From: Macropodus opercularis
Taxonomy: Eukaryota > Chordata > Actinopteri > Anabantiformes > Osphronemidae
DNA: 64,000 bases
NCBI GenBank assembly: GCA_030770545.1
Contig: CM061091.1
Location: 10,906,501 to 10,970,500, forward strand
Reading direction: 5' to 3'
This document shows positions 24,501 to 36,965 of this stretch, in pieces; the first letter of the stretch is position 1; every line of letters begins with the position of its first letter. Both the position numbers and the translations under genes were made by a program. The notes under the pieces are model-generated. The model had not been told where the DNA came from and did not search any database. It worked only from the letters and a program-made list of their open reading frames with translations.

Positions 24501-27500
24501 TCACAAACCTGCTTTGATATGACAAACAAGATCAGAATGTCCTGTGGTGCATGCTGCTGCTGACTTGCAAACTCTATCTTTTTTTCATTTTCTCTCTGCT
24601 GCAATATTAACTTTCTTGGAGTTTCATAACCCATTCCCCCTCCTGTATGCTTGTCACCTCTGCTCTGTCTCTTTCTAGGTTTCTCAGGTGTGCCTGAAGA
24701 TCTGCTGCCAGACTTTGACTTGAAGATTATGCCAGGTAGGGGCATAATGTATTCTCCCCTCACCTGGTTCTTTCTATTCACTAACTAACTAATTCACTGC
24801 TTTAACCATTGGTGTAGGAACTATTTCAAACATGGACAGTGTAAGACATGTTTAATGGTTCCTACACCGACAGCTGTGATACTGCCTAACCTATACTCCT
24901 CTCGCATGAGTAAATACTGCAGGTGATTCAGCCCTCATGAGGTGTTGGGAGTTGAGAGCCACTTCTCTCCTTGCAGTCTAAACCACACTTGTCAGTGCAC
25001 TGTGCTAGAAAACAGCTATTATAGTCATTATAGTTATTCATGGTTGTGGTTAACATGCTATTCCCAGTCATTTGGACACTACCCATAAAAATACTAAGTC
25101 ATCATGCATGAGAAGGAGGTTTGTATATCTCACATCAAATTCCTATACTACATATTTAAAATCTTTGGTTTGTGGCAAGTGATAAATGAATGGATGCATT
25201 GTTTGTACTGTAGCTCCCAAACTTATTTGGTTTCCACAGGCAGAATAGCTACTTTGAACCTTGCTCTGGTGTTTGTGTTACATTATGATGTGCTGTTGTC
25301 CACACTGGCTCCCACTGAGAAGTCTAAATATGCAGTCTTATGTGCGTGTGTGTGTCTGTGTGTGTGTGTGTGTTACAGAGAGACTCCTAATGTTTGGAAA
25401 TGCGATAACATTACAAGCTAATTTGTTTTAACAGCCAAATCTTAACGGCTTTACAGAGCAGCATAAACTGTCCTTTTCCTTCCTGTAGGGAATGCAGGTT
25501 TCCTGTGTGTATGATTGTTTTTGGTGACTGTGGTGAGAGAACGACAATATTGTCTTTAGTTTTACATTGTTAAAGATTTCCTATGTCTGCATTCTCTTTC
25601 CCTTTCCTTTGTCCCTGTAGAGAGATGCTTGTAGATAATCTGATATAATGTATCAGTAACTTCAACTGTCTAGTATTCCAATACTTGGTGTCGTCCAAGT
25701 AAAACATGCTACAGTTACAGCAAGAAAGTACTGATTCATCAGCCGTCGACTCCTTAACGACCTTAAACTCGACTGTTCAGAATAATTTCTAGCTTTGGTA
25801 TCTCCCATTGTTATCATCCTGTTGCCACATAAAATGCATTACATTAAAAAAGAAAATAATTTAGTCTGCTTTACAAGAAGTCAATCCAAACAGAAACACG
25901 CTGTACAGAAGGACAGCGACACAACGCAGCTGCAATACATATTCCACAGATTTTATACATGTCTGATTATACAAGTATAGGTTTTGAAGACGAGTACTGC
26001 AAACATGGAGCAAAGGTGTAACACTGGCTAGAATACTCTGAGACTGTGAAGGTAGAAAACACAAATAGACAAATGTCTTATCCTGCTCGAAATATTTGGG
26101 TACAAGGTAAAAACTACACGTGATACATTTGGTCCATTTGTTCTTTTCCAGTGTAAAGGTGTGTTTGTTTACGGCATGTTTGTGATTCTTGTACTTTCAG
26201 AGTGGGTGTTTGTGGCGGCAGTGGCGCTGGGCAGTGTGTTATTCCTGCTGTTAGTTGGGATTTGTTGGTGTCAGTGTTGTCCTCACTCCTGCTGCTGCTA
26301 CGTTAGCTGTTGGTGCTGCCCTGACACATGCTGCTGCCCCAGACACTGTGAGTATAACACTCGTGCAGAAGTTCTGAATGCCGATACTGTCCGAAAGAAA
26401 AACGTCTTGATGGGGTTTGTGTGGTGTTTTCAGTGTATGAGGCAGGCAAGGGTATAAAGACGGGCAGCTCCACCCCTCAGACGCCTGCATACCCTCCATA
26501 CTTTGTCTCTGGTGTCCCAACCATGGTCCCCATTGCTCCCCCCTCACTGGTGGACAAGATGTCGTCTGGCCCCACCTCTAATGGCAGCTTACTTACAGCA
26601 GGTAAGCTTACTCCAAAAATGGATGCATTTTTAAAACTAATGAAAGACCATACCAGTATTAAAATTACATCACGCTGTACAAAATGCAAAATACGCCAGT
26701 GGGATCCTCAAACCAAAATAAAACGCTCACAAGAACAATGACAAGTTCTTAGTTCTCAGACTGATGGGTCAAGTGTGTATCTCCAGTGCCAGTTCATGCT
26801 ATGGGGGTTCCCTACCGCGTGCCTTCACCTCAGGAACAGGACTCTCTCAGAGTGCTACAGTATGTAGAGCATCAACTGGCTCACTTCAACCCTTCCAGGT
26901 CCATCAGCCACCAGTGTAAGCTTCATAAACACATGCTGTGGCTTTATTCTCCCAAAATGCTGTCAGGATCTACTGAAGCATGCAGTAGCAAAGACCTGAC
27001 ACAGCATGATGCATGTCTTTGCTCTTGGTAGTGTCATTTTGGCCTTTAATTCTTTAGAGCCTGTCTTCTGTCTTTTGAGCTTGCATCTTCGCACTCAAGT
27101 TTTCTGCATCTGTAGTTCCGATCATACAGTAACAGATGTGCGCATGCTTTCTTTTCTGAAAGAAAATGTTTAAATATTTAGGACTTTGATTACTACTTTG
27201 TAATTTCTTTCAGATCTTGACTCTGACTTTCTTTATTTGTAATAACACACTTTTCCTAAATGTCTTACTTATTTGGAGTTTTTCTTTTATATTAATCTCA
27301 TTTTGCTTTTTACAGCTTGTAGTGCTTCTGAGCTAAGCTCTCTCCATGACGGAGAAAATGGCTTCCGCCAAACATACCGTAACGTTCAGAAGAAAGCACT
27401 GCCCGCCATCCCTGATCATGACCCCCAGCATGAACCGCAGCGCTACCGCAGCCCAGAGCCACAGTCTTATCGTGACAACCCTCCTTCCCCACTGCATTAT

Positions 27501-29163
27501 CGTAATGACCCGGAATCCGAGTCCCGCAGATACCAGGAAGAACCTTTTCCTCCACGGCGGTACAGCGACGACCCTCCATCCTCCTCACAGTCACACAGGC
27601 TAGGCCATAATCAAAAGCAACAGAACCACAGTGAGGAGGACAACCACCACAGGTACAGACATGTATTAACACAAAGACACATACAAGCATACACAATATA
27701 TTGTCATCTCTTGACCCTGTGTTTTGTTATTCAGGTGGAACCCTCGTTCAGAGCATCTACAGAGAAAGCAGTACCGTACTGCAGAACGAACAGGCTCACT
27801 GGATGAGTTGGAGGAGTTTGATACTTCGTGCCAGAGGAGATGCAAAGAGCCAGAGAAGAGGCAAAATAGGCAAGGCGACTACGAGTTGGAGTTTCTGGAG
27901 TTCAGTCGATATCCTTCCTACTGCAATGGCCCACCTCAGCATTACCACAGTGACGAAAATGAACTTGGAGACAACAGCGAAGACTTACCCAGAGGGAATA
28001 GGAAAAACAGACATGACATAAGCCCACTTTCTTCACCCAAAAAGAGGAGGGGGACTTGGGATAGTGACCTTGTTGTTCCACCCCCTCCCAGAGTAAATCT
28101 TCCCTCAACATCCTCTCAAGAGAAGGACTATGATGGAACATTTCTTAACAGCCTGCTGGAGCGTAAGGCTAAGTTGCGAGGGGTCGGGCAGGGGATGGGT
28201 GCGGCCCGGGTTGATCAGGATTCAGATACACCATCGAGGGGAAGCTCAAAAAAGAGCAGCGCAGAATCTAGTCGGCACTGCAGTCGCTCACCTAGTAACA
28301 AGCCTGAGTCAGACTCCGTGCCTGCTTACTCTGATACAGAGCGAAGCAGAACTAGCAGGCCATCTCCACGGCCAATGCCAGCTAACACTCGTACCTCTCA
28401 ACCTCCTGCTGATTCCCTGCCTGGGCGACGAGAGGAGCCCAGAGACAAGTCCAGAAAAGTGGTGAGTTATATTTAGAACTCAAAGTGTTTATGTGTGATT
28501 TTAGGTTTTGTATAATAATCCAATGTGACAGAACCTTTTGAACCTATTAGGTTGCAGCCTGAATCTCTTGGATCTGATGGGTCACACACAGAACCATTGG
28601 ACACTTTAATTCATTAAAAGAACAAACTGAAGATTATCTTATGACCTTACTGTATTTCGAACCGGTTCCTAAAAATGAATAGTACATGAGTAAAATAACC
28701 TCAGTATAAATCATTAATATGTTACAGTTCCCACACAGAGTACCGACGCTGTTTAGGCCGGCAATAAGTGTTGTTGTTGTACTTTTAACAGGTCAGGTTC
28801 AGATGCTACCAGAGGGAAAACTAGGTAGAATACTATGTTCTAAATCCAATTACTTTCAATAACAATCATAACTGGTTGTCTCCTCCATGACAAACCTGGG
28901 TCAAAATGGTATTCAACACCAACAAAATGCTGTACATTAACTCAGCTTTCAAGCCTTGAACAGTGGCTCAAATAAACAACAAATTTGAAATGCAGTTTGA
29001 CCCAGGTTCTTCTTTACCATAATAACCATGTTTGGCTAATGCTGGCTGCCTTTCTATTGTCTCAGTGAGCAAGATAAGCTTTAATATTTACATGTTGTTT
29101 TAATTACACACTCTTTATTCTCACCAGAGCACTCTCCTGAGCCGAGATTCCCTCATCGTCTGA
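18527..29163 (+). CDS. ildr2: Immunoglobulin-like domain-containing receptor 2 (angulin-3)
   Basis: Angulin-family type I membrane protein; angulins localise to tricellular contacts and recruit tricellulin. Coding exons: 18527-18572, 20709-21095, 22344-22463, 24679-24735, 26201-26347, 26434-26601, 26787-26915, 27316-27652, 27735-28461 and 29128-29163, giving about 717 residues. The signal peptide is in exon 1 (MLLTPKWWMFAVC). The Ig V domain has AMLFQSVVLPCQY, WVYKSYCRDR and GDSGIYICKV. The 57-bp exon 4 (FSGVPEDLLPDFDLKIMP) is in frame and skippable. TM is followed by the hallmark cysteine-rich patch CWCQCCPHSCCCYV. LYEAGKGIK, VLQYVEHQLAHFNPSR, ELSSLHD and GSLDELEEFD follow in the order of human ILDR2, and the C-terminus SRDSLIV resembles a PDZ ligand. 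LSR is an alternative, but exon 9 and the C-terminus fit ILDR2 better. Long introns hold no other gene. Confidence 0.9.
18573..20708. other. ildr2 intron 1
   Basis: 2.1 kb. Contains a perfect 26-bp palindrome of TGTA/TACA units (19247-19272) and a nested inverted repeat at 19564-19616 (AAGCCAGGA pairs with TCCTGGCTT). No coding exon recognised. Confidence 0.6.
19247..19272. repeat. Palindromic tetranucleotide repeat
   Basis: ATGTATGTATGTA is followed immediately by its reverse complement TACATACATACAT. It can extrude a cruciform, but is most simply a microsatellite. Confidence 0.85.
21096..26200. other. ildr2 introns 2-4
   Basis: Three introns (21096-22343, 22464-24678, 24736-26200) separating the Ig exons and the transmembrane exon. 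An imperfect inverted repeat lies at 24811-24868. Small frames such as 25104-25421 include only a TG repeat and show no domain. No embedded gene seen. Confidence 0.6.
24811..24868. repeat. Imperfect inverted repeat (hairpin) in ildr2 intron 4
   Basis: GGTGTAGGAAC at 24811-24821 is the exact reverse complement of 24858-24868. A further inner pairing AAACATG/CATGTTT brings the stem to about 18 bp with small internal loops. Confidence 0.6.
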
Positions 29164-30677
29164 TGGTTTGAGCTTTTGGTATGAAACGCTTTGGGAACCA
29201 CACTCCAGCTGAAAGATGATGGGACTGACTCTCAGTGTGGATTGACGACAAAGCTGAAAGAATAGACACGAATGAAGAACAACAGACACGCTTTATTGGG
29301 AATGTTACCAGGCTCTCTGCCGGTGACGTTGCTGAATAATGAAGTCAGAGCTTAGTTTCTGTCACTGCCTGCCTCATATACTGCAGACACATACAATGCA
29401 GTATCTCTGCTGGACCAACACTGAACTAATGTGTGTTGGGTGTATGACCTGACCAGTCCATCCCATCAACACCCTGTCAGTCTCCCCCCTCATCCATTTA
29501 GAAAGTATCGAAGCAGAGACTTGCTTTACACTTCCAGCACAACAATTTCATTCATTTCCATTTGGTGAGATATGTGCGTTTAAGATGAACAAAAACTAAA
29601 CGACACAATACCCACACTGTGTCATTCAGTAACACACTGTATACAGGGACTAATTTAGAAGCATTTACAATTTACAATGAGAAGCAGGTTTCTGATAGGG
29701 ATTGTACAGAATGTAGATCAATGTAGGTATGAAAAACTTAACAGATTTTTCATATTAACAGTGGCAATTATCATACAGAAATGATCATTTTAGCATACAG
29801 ATGTTAACATGTTAGACATTAATCCAGATTCAGCCACATACAGGAAGCACTGTACAAAAACATGCTCGCGTTGCTGCATTGTGTTTGCCAACGCATTTCA
29901 TAACAGGTGCCATACTGTACCACATTACATGGTATATTATTAATGTTGTGTTTACAGCTTGCTCTGCTATACCCAAGTAACAAAAGATTGATTATGCTAC
30001 TCAGTGACTTACTCATACTGTATAGCACATACAGGTGAATTTGGCCCATCATCTTACAAATATTACCAACAATCAACAATACATAAAAAGGACTTAATAG
30101 TCAAAAATGATCTTTTACGTGTAAGTGGGAAAACATTTTGAAACTAAACAAGCCAAGTTAATGGAGTAAAATTGTCAACTGTCCACTGACCCATTACATC
30201 TAAATGTGTTAAAGTAGTTTCTTTGACTTGGAAGTTTATGATGCAGCTTTTTCACTTCTGTTAAATCTAAAGTTTGTAAAGTAACTTTTGTTTTCCTCCA
30301 AACCCAACTTGTATTTCAAGCAAACATTTAAGGTATTTAGTCGCCCACTGCCTTTTAAAGATTTATTTATATGTAAACTATTATGTGTGATATAATCATT
30401 GTAATTTGTAAATAATCATGTTGGTCTAAGCACTCCACAGAGACTGTGTACATATTGCAAGAGGAAGTATCTGTGATTCGAGTACTGTGAGCCTTTTCTA
30501 ATCCTGCTTTTTTTTAATAGCTAAACCTACACTGTTGGTTTGTTTTCTATATATATTTTGTTCTAACATTGCCCTGTACAGTATTTGCTCATTACTACTT
30601 CCATGGTGAGTAGGTTTGTCTTGAGGAAAGTTGATGTCAGCGTTTAAGTTTCGTCCTTTTTCTGCTCTTTGGTACTG

Positions 30678-30757
<80 letters not shown>

Positions 30758-33152
30758 TCCTGTGCATGTGTATTACAGAGAAATCACTTTTCTGTTAAGG
30801 AGACAATGTGTAATTGAGTATGACTCACGTCTTTGTTCATTGTTGTAGCCACAGACTATCTGTCGTCATTACACAGCTGTGTCAAAACTCACAAATCAGT
30901 TCTGCTAAAGCCCAACCACAGAAATCTGCCCTGTGTTGTAGTAGTCCACATAAGGGAGTGTTACAACACTTAACATTCATCCAATGCATGTCTAAAGCCT
31001 CAACTTATTGAGATGTTAAGACACAGTCTGGCAAATATGACACAAGCCTTTAGGCTTAAGGAAAAAATATACACAAACAACAAACATGTCAGTCAGTGTC
31101 AATTTTTATGGGACACTGGATTTAAATACTTCTATTTCCACAAACACTGCAGAATTAATTCACAGGAAGATTATGTACTGTTCTACACATTGTTCTGTCT
31201 TTGTGAGAGAAATGTCGTCTAAGCATCTAAACCCTTATACTCTGTATTTGTGATAGGAGGGATCGTGTAAGACATTGACTGCTCAGTTTCAGAGTATGTC
31301 AGGAATGTTGTTGATCTACTCCCTCCTGTGCTTTACAAGGAAAAATGACATCATAGAGTGTCATAGGCTTGTGTGTAGTTTGTGTTTTGGCACGTTGATG
31401 GAAGCTAAAATTGGATGTACAATACTTCATCAGTCAACATTTAGCAAAAATATGAATATGAGATCTGGAGTTTGGTCGCTGTCTAGTACTGTGTGATCTA
31501 ATCATGTGAGGCTTGTTGCTTTTTTAATTTACAAGAGTTAAAGTCTATTGTTGATGGGAAAAATAAGGGTTTGTTAGTTCATTTAAATCAGCGCAGCCAC
31601 TTCTTATATCCTAATTCCTGATTTAAAAACCCATGGTACACAGAAATTTGTAAATGAACTACACATAGACTTTACAGATTTTTTCTTTTTTTGTTTGTTT
31701 GTTAATACTAAAGTATTTCTGTTACTTTTGTTCATGATTACATGTTTACAGTTGCAGTAAATAAAATCCAGCAGACAGTGGAGCTGTGTTTGTGGATTAA
31801 GGATTTTGGCAGAAAAAAACCCAATACTGTGAGGGTCAGGTGCAGAGTGGGTGGGCTTAGAGACAAAACAATCTTGAGAATTTGAAGGACTTTTGAAGCA
31901 CTTCAGCAAAACACTCAAGTATTCCCATTCATATGCAGAGGCAGACGCGTATGGGGACCCGTTTAAAAGCAGACTGTTCTTTAGTTTCAACTACAGACAG
32001 ACTTCAACAGAAGTCATACAATGAATCTGAAGTGTAGGGTGACATCTAGCGGACTCACTTCAGAATTACATTTGGATATGTGCTGAAAACTTACCACGCC
32101 TAACAATAAAAGGAGGAAATCGCACTAAACCCGAAGAACTGTTGTAACATATCCCTGATATTAAAGAAGACAATGAAGAATTTTTTGTGGAAGACGTTTT
32201 TCTTTACACAATGACACGTTCTACAGCCATGTTACTGTGAATAAACAACAAACTAATCTAATCTCATTTACATTTATTTCACTAGTTATTCGGTCATCCA
32301 ACGAGACTAGAAACCTAAATATACAGTACACGCAGCTCACTGTCTTGACCAGGAGGAACCTGGAATCCAACCTTTGTGTTGATGACCCTCTTCACCGACT
32401 GATCCACCGACGCCCTGACAAATGGCTTTAATTACCGCCGTCTTGCTTTCTGCGTCTGATGGCACTGCTGAATTGTGGAGCATCTACACAATTGGCGCAC
32501 ACATTTCTTAGCATATATGAAACCAGACTGTCTGAGATCCTACAATCCAGTGTTCACATATAGGGCGATGATGCTGAGTGGCTGATGCTTGGATGGGCAA
32601 GAAGGGCTCCCGACTGAATGTGTTCAGAATAGATCATTAAGGTACAGACAGAAACTCACACATATGTCACACGAAACAAGAAACACGTTCAAATAATTCT
32701 AATATAATATAAAATATACATAAAAATAAAAAGCTTAATTATTCACAGTTTTTTTGACAGGGCGTTGTAAGGTTGTAAAATATTTAGATTTACATGGAAA
32801 AGATTAACTTCTATTACCACTGCGTTTATTTAAGTGAGCTACAGCCACGTGAACAGAATAACATTTATGTCAACTAACAACTGAATGAGCTCTTTCGTTT
32901 TGATACCTGTCGACGTCACAGATGAAGATGAACTCACCTGTTTCAGGGTGGAGTCAGAGACCAGCGTCTCCGCCACCAACAGCGAACAGCAAACAGCACT
33001 TCAAGGCTAAACCAGTGGCTGCTTGTCTTGTGTTTTCGGCTTGATTAAGGGCCCGTTTTGTCGGGTTCTTTTTTTTTTTCTTCTCCTGTAAAGATATTAC
33101 AATTTTCCCTTCGTTCTTCTTATTCGGATATTATCGGCAGCGCCTTATCGAG
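29164..33152. other. ildr2 3' UTR / ildr2-ildr1 intergenic region
   Basis: Four kb between the two angulin genes. It should contain the ildr2 3' untranslated region, a long TG microsatellite (30681-30754) and the ildr1 promoter (last few hundred bases). Frames at 30498-30767 (minus, Thr-His repeats) and 31604-31990 have no recognised content. Confidence 0.5.
30681..30754. repeat. (TG)37 microsatellite
   Basis: Uninterrupted TG dinucleotides between ildr2 and ildr1. Likely polymorphic and possibly Z-DNA-forming. Confidence 0.97.
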
Positions 33153-36100
33153 ATGTGGTCTCTGTCGGTCTTGAGCCTCCTGTTGTCGCTACTTAAAGGT
33201 AATTTCCATTTCCTTACATATGGGTCCGAGGATGTTGTGAACATTTTTCTTCTAAACCTGTTTAGGAATTTAAAGTTGGTATGAAAACGCCCGCTGACAC
33301 TGAGACGACTGGAGGTTTCGGTCACGTGACATGGTTTTATTTAGTTTACATAAAGATGCGTATCGTTCTTTACACTTTTGTCTCGCGGTTTGTTTACACA
33401 TTGAAGTCGGATGCGGCTCAATGTGGCCTGTTTCAATTCATACGTGTTGTTCTGTCCTGTTTATTTTTTACTTTTTCAATTATTTTTATTGGAAAAAATA
33501 TATATATAGGCAAAATAATGGAAAAGCTATATTACTGTGATCTGTTTAAACGTTTCACTTGTGACATCTGTTTTGTCCTTCTGTGTCATTTTCAGGTGGT
33601 TTCAAGCTTAATTTAAGTCGCTGATACGTGTCCAAATTTAGGACTAGTTTACCTCAACTGGTTTCATTCCAGCTTTTCAGTGCGTGGTTGGTAGTTTCAC
33701 TGTAAGGCTTTCCGGTGACTCTGTGTGACCTGTTTTTCTGGTTTTTCCACTTTGAACTCTGGATTAAGAGAAACACTGCACACACTCTTCCTTCTTGACC
33801 TGTAACAACGATTAATGATTAAACTTCAAGCATGAATCTATTTTTATGTGCAAATGCACTAACTTAACCATCTTTTTTTTTTGACCCCCACAGTGTCCAG
33901 TGGCGCTCAGGTCACTGTTCCTGATGCGCAGCGCAGCACATTTTTGTTTTCCTCAGTGACACTTCGTTGTGACTACTCCACCTCTGCGCCACTACAGAAT
34001 GTTGTGCTCACTTGGAAGTACAAGTCCTTCTGCACGGACCCTGTGCTGAATTACTACTCCACAGGTATGAAGCATGCAATACAACAGTATAATGGAGAGA
34101 AAAGTGCTCAGAGAGCGTGGTATTATAGTATCTCAAGCCTCTTGCCCAGGACTTGCCTTTCAACTACTGTTTACAGAAAACTGACTCAGTTGAAGCATGA
34201 CTTGCTGCTTTACACACATTAAGATAGTCTAACACCTGTCAAAAAATAAAGCTCAAAATGTACCTGGTCTAGTCTAAATGGTGCCTACACTCAAGATGGT
34301 GTATTATACTGTATCACGCATGAACTGTCATCTGGTCAAATATTACAAATTTGCATCTTTTTTTTATGTCACATTTTTTGTGTTTGTGATTAATTTTCTC
34401 TGTAGTTTAATTTAGACACTAACCCTTTGCTCCAGATGAACTTTGGTTCATTGGCAGCATTTTTATTTGCATAGACAAATGCTGAGTCTACAACCAAGAT
34501 AACATCTTTCTCCAATTGCCACAACCCAGAATAATCAATAATATGATATTGATTCTGCAAAACCACACTTTTTTTTTTTTTAAATGCTTCGGTATGAAGA
34601 TATTTTGGTCATTACACGTGACCTAGTGAAGGGATAGCTGAGGATGCACTTTATTGATTTCTCAATAACTTGTGTGCAGCATACCAGTCTGAACTGCAGT
34701 TGGGAAGGGATCCATCCAATGACTGTACCGATAGTCAGCGGACAATTCGCGTTGTCGTTCAGAAACAAGGAACCAATGCACCGACACTGGGACCAGAATA
34801 CTCTCAACGCAAGATCACCATCCAGAACAGTGAGTTCATGAAAGCAAACACCTAATGGCCACTATAATACTGTTTTTGCTTAGTCCTCTGTTTTAGTTAA
34901 TTGTGTATTTTCATTGTTGGCCAACGATAATAGCAGAGCTTTCTCTTTGGACTTTGGGTAAATGTAAAACATACTAATTATGAACTATATTTAACATTTT
35001 GCTACAAAAGTACAAATCCTCTTTTCAGAAACATTTGCATTTGTTAATGAAGTGAAATGAAGTATCCAGGATGGTGTTACTTATTATTAATATTTGAAGT
35101 TTGTATCCCAAGTTTTTAAAATGTATGTACACAATTAACTTTTCTTTCACTGCTGCTTGTGTGTGTACGCAGATGCTGACCTGGTAATCACAGAGGTGAT
35201 GTGGTGGGATAATGGTGTGTACTTCTGCAGTATCTCTGCTCCTGGAGACACGACTGGAAACCCTGAAAACCATGTCAAGCTCATTGTTTACAGTAAGAAA
35301 CAAAATGAAACTGTTTATATTTGAATGTAATTCACAAAAAAACATTTCCACAGCTTGTACATTCCAGTAGAAGCTGTGGAATAATGTCAGTCAATAACGT
35401 CAATAATGTAAGCATTGAGTCTCTAACATCAGAATCTCCATTAAAACCATTCTGAGCGTGTTTCTACCTGTCCTCTACCAGACTGGTTGACAGTGCTCCT
35501 CATCATCATTGGAGCCGTCCTTCTTCTCATCCTCTTCGGTATCTGCTGCTGCCAGTGCTGTCCTCAGTGCTGCTGCTGCTACGTCCGCTGTCCCTGCTGC
35601 CCAGAGCAATGCTGCTGTCCTGAAAAAGGTAAAAGTCAGCATCAGCATGTTGATCTTTTAAAAACTCACTAACAAACAAATGGGCTACAGAAGGGATTGC
35701 TTGCGCAGACTGTGACGATGTTGTTAAATAACGTATGAGAATATGACTATGGTTCTGATCTTTCAGCGGTGATGCAGCATCGTATGTTGAAGAATGCCCA
35801 GAAGGGTATGGCTCCCTGGTTAGGAGGACAGCCTGTATATGCACCAATGAGCCACGTCTCCAGCCAAAACCCAGCGCTCTACGCAGGTACACGCACAAAC
35901 CTACACACATTATTATCCATTCACAGCTGTGTCCAGATGTGTATCAACTGACTTTTTTTAACCAATGTTTTTCACTTCTTAGGATCTGTTTCAGGGAAGA
36001 ACATGTCTATGCAGCCAATGCCTCTGCCTCCTCCTCACTACTCCGCTTACAGCATGCCACCTCCCAGTGTCCATGGCAACCAGACACCTGCCAATACCAA

Positions 36101-36965
36101 TAAGATGCTTGATTACCTGGAGAACCAGGTGAAGGGGATGGAGATGACCAGTCCTTTGTTGCCTCTACAGGTGTGTATCCACCTAGCTCGCCCGATTTGT
36201 TAGTATTATGTTGTATTGTCATTATAAACAGTTTTTTCTTTACTTTTCATCAGGCTCAGCCACCTCCAGCTCACTACATGCTACAGGCCCCACCTCCTGC
36301 CCACTACATGCCCCCCAATGTCCCGTTTTCCGCAGGCCCTCCCAGCATGATATCTGCCCTTGATGAAGCTCCAACAGAGCGTCGCGTTATTACACTTCCA
36401 CCAATTAGAGAGCAGTACCAAGGCAGATATCCACCCCAGCCACCCAAGACTCGCCCTCCAAGCAGCGGGAGCAGCCGCAATGGGTCTGTCTATCGTGATG
36501 AGCGAGGAGCATCAAGCAGGCATTACCCTTCTAGACAAATGTCCCGAAGTTACAGCCAAGACTCCCTGGGCGAGCACAGTCGCAGCGGCTTACGGGGAAG
36601 TGCGAGCCGTCCCCGCTCTCGTTCAAGGGATGACCTGTTTGACGACCGGTCCAGAGCAAACTACTCAAGGCGAGGGTCCTGGAGTTCAGATGACGATGAA
36701 GGGAGCAGAAGAGGAGGGAGGAGGGGAGGTGCAGGCGGGAGCAATAAAGCTCCCAGTTTCATTGAGTATGAGCCTGGACAGAAACCAGGAGGCAAGAAGA
36801 ATCCACGCTTCTCTGTAAGACGCACGTTTCTTTAGTTATTAGACACACACCAATTTGTTGAATAAAATGCCCCCCTCACATATTCTTGAAAATTGAATCT
36901 AAAGTTGATTTGTCTCTGTCTCTTAGGACAAGAGTTCTCGCAGTGGCACCAGCGTTGTCATCTAA
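33153..36965 (+). CDS. ildr1: Immunoglobulin-like domain-containing receptor 1 (angulin-2)
   Basis: Angulin-family tricellular-junction protein; human ILDR1 mutations cause deafness DFNB42. Coding exons: 33153-33198, 33894-34064, 34680-34829, 35173-35292, 35482-35628, 35767-35886, 35983-36170, 36254-36814 and 36927-36965, giving about 513 residues (human 546). Signal peptide MWSLSVLSLLLSLL. The Ig domain has LTWKYKSFC, LQLGRDPSNDC, YSQRKITIQN and ITEVMWWDNGVYFC, which track ILDR1 rather than ILDR2 or LSR. The short juxtamembrane NWLTVLLIIIGAVLLLI lacks the extra exon seen in ildr2. The cysteine patch CCCQCCPQCCCCYVRCPCC follows. The tail has MLDYLENQV, ERRVITLPPI and a Ser/Arg-rich stretch, ending SGTSVVI against SGRSVVI in human. 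Exons of 46, 120 and 147 bp match ildr2 exactly. AATAAA at 37240 is a plausible 3' end. Confidence 0.92.
33199..33893. other. ildr1 intron 1
   Basis: 0.7 kb AT-rich intron after the signal-peptide exon. No other feature seen. Confidence 0.6.
34065..34679. other. ildr1 intron 2, splitting the Ig-domain coding sequence
   Basis: This 615-bp intron interrupts the Ig V-domain of ildr1 between YYST and AYQSEL. The corresponding part of ildr2 is a single 387-bp exon. Confidence 0.8.
35342..35387. repeat. Hairpin-forming inverted repeat in ildr1 intron 4
   Basis: TTCCACAGCTT pairs perfectly with AAGCTGTGGAA, and ACAT/ATGT extends the stem past a 2-nt bulge. The loop is 14 nt. Confidence 0.6.

Noticed and set aside
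27310..28141. Antisense frames under ildr2 exons 8-9
   Set aside because: Sense-strand splice phases and ILDR2 similarity explain the sequence; no domain in the antisense frames.
30498..30767. Minus-strand frame rich in Thr-His
   Set aside because: Translation of the (TG)37 microsatellite.
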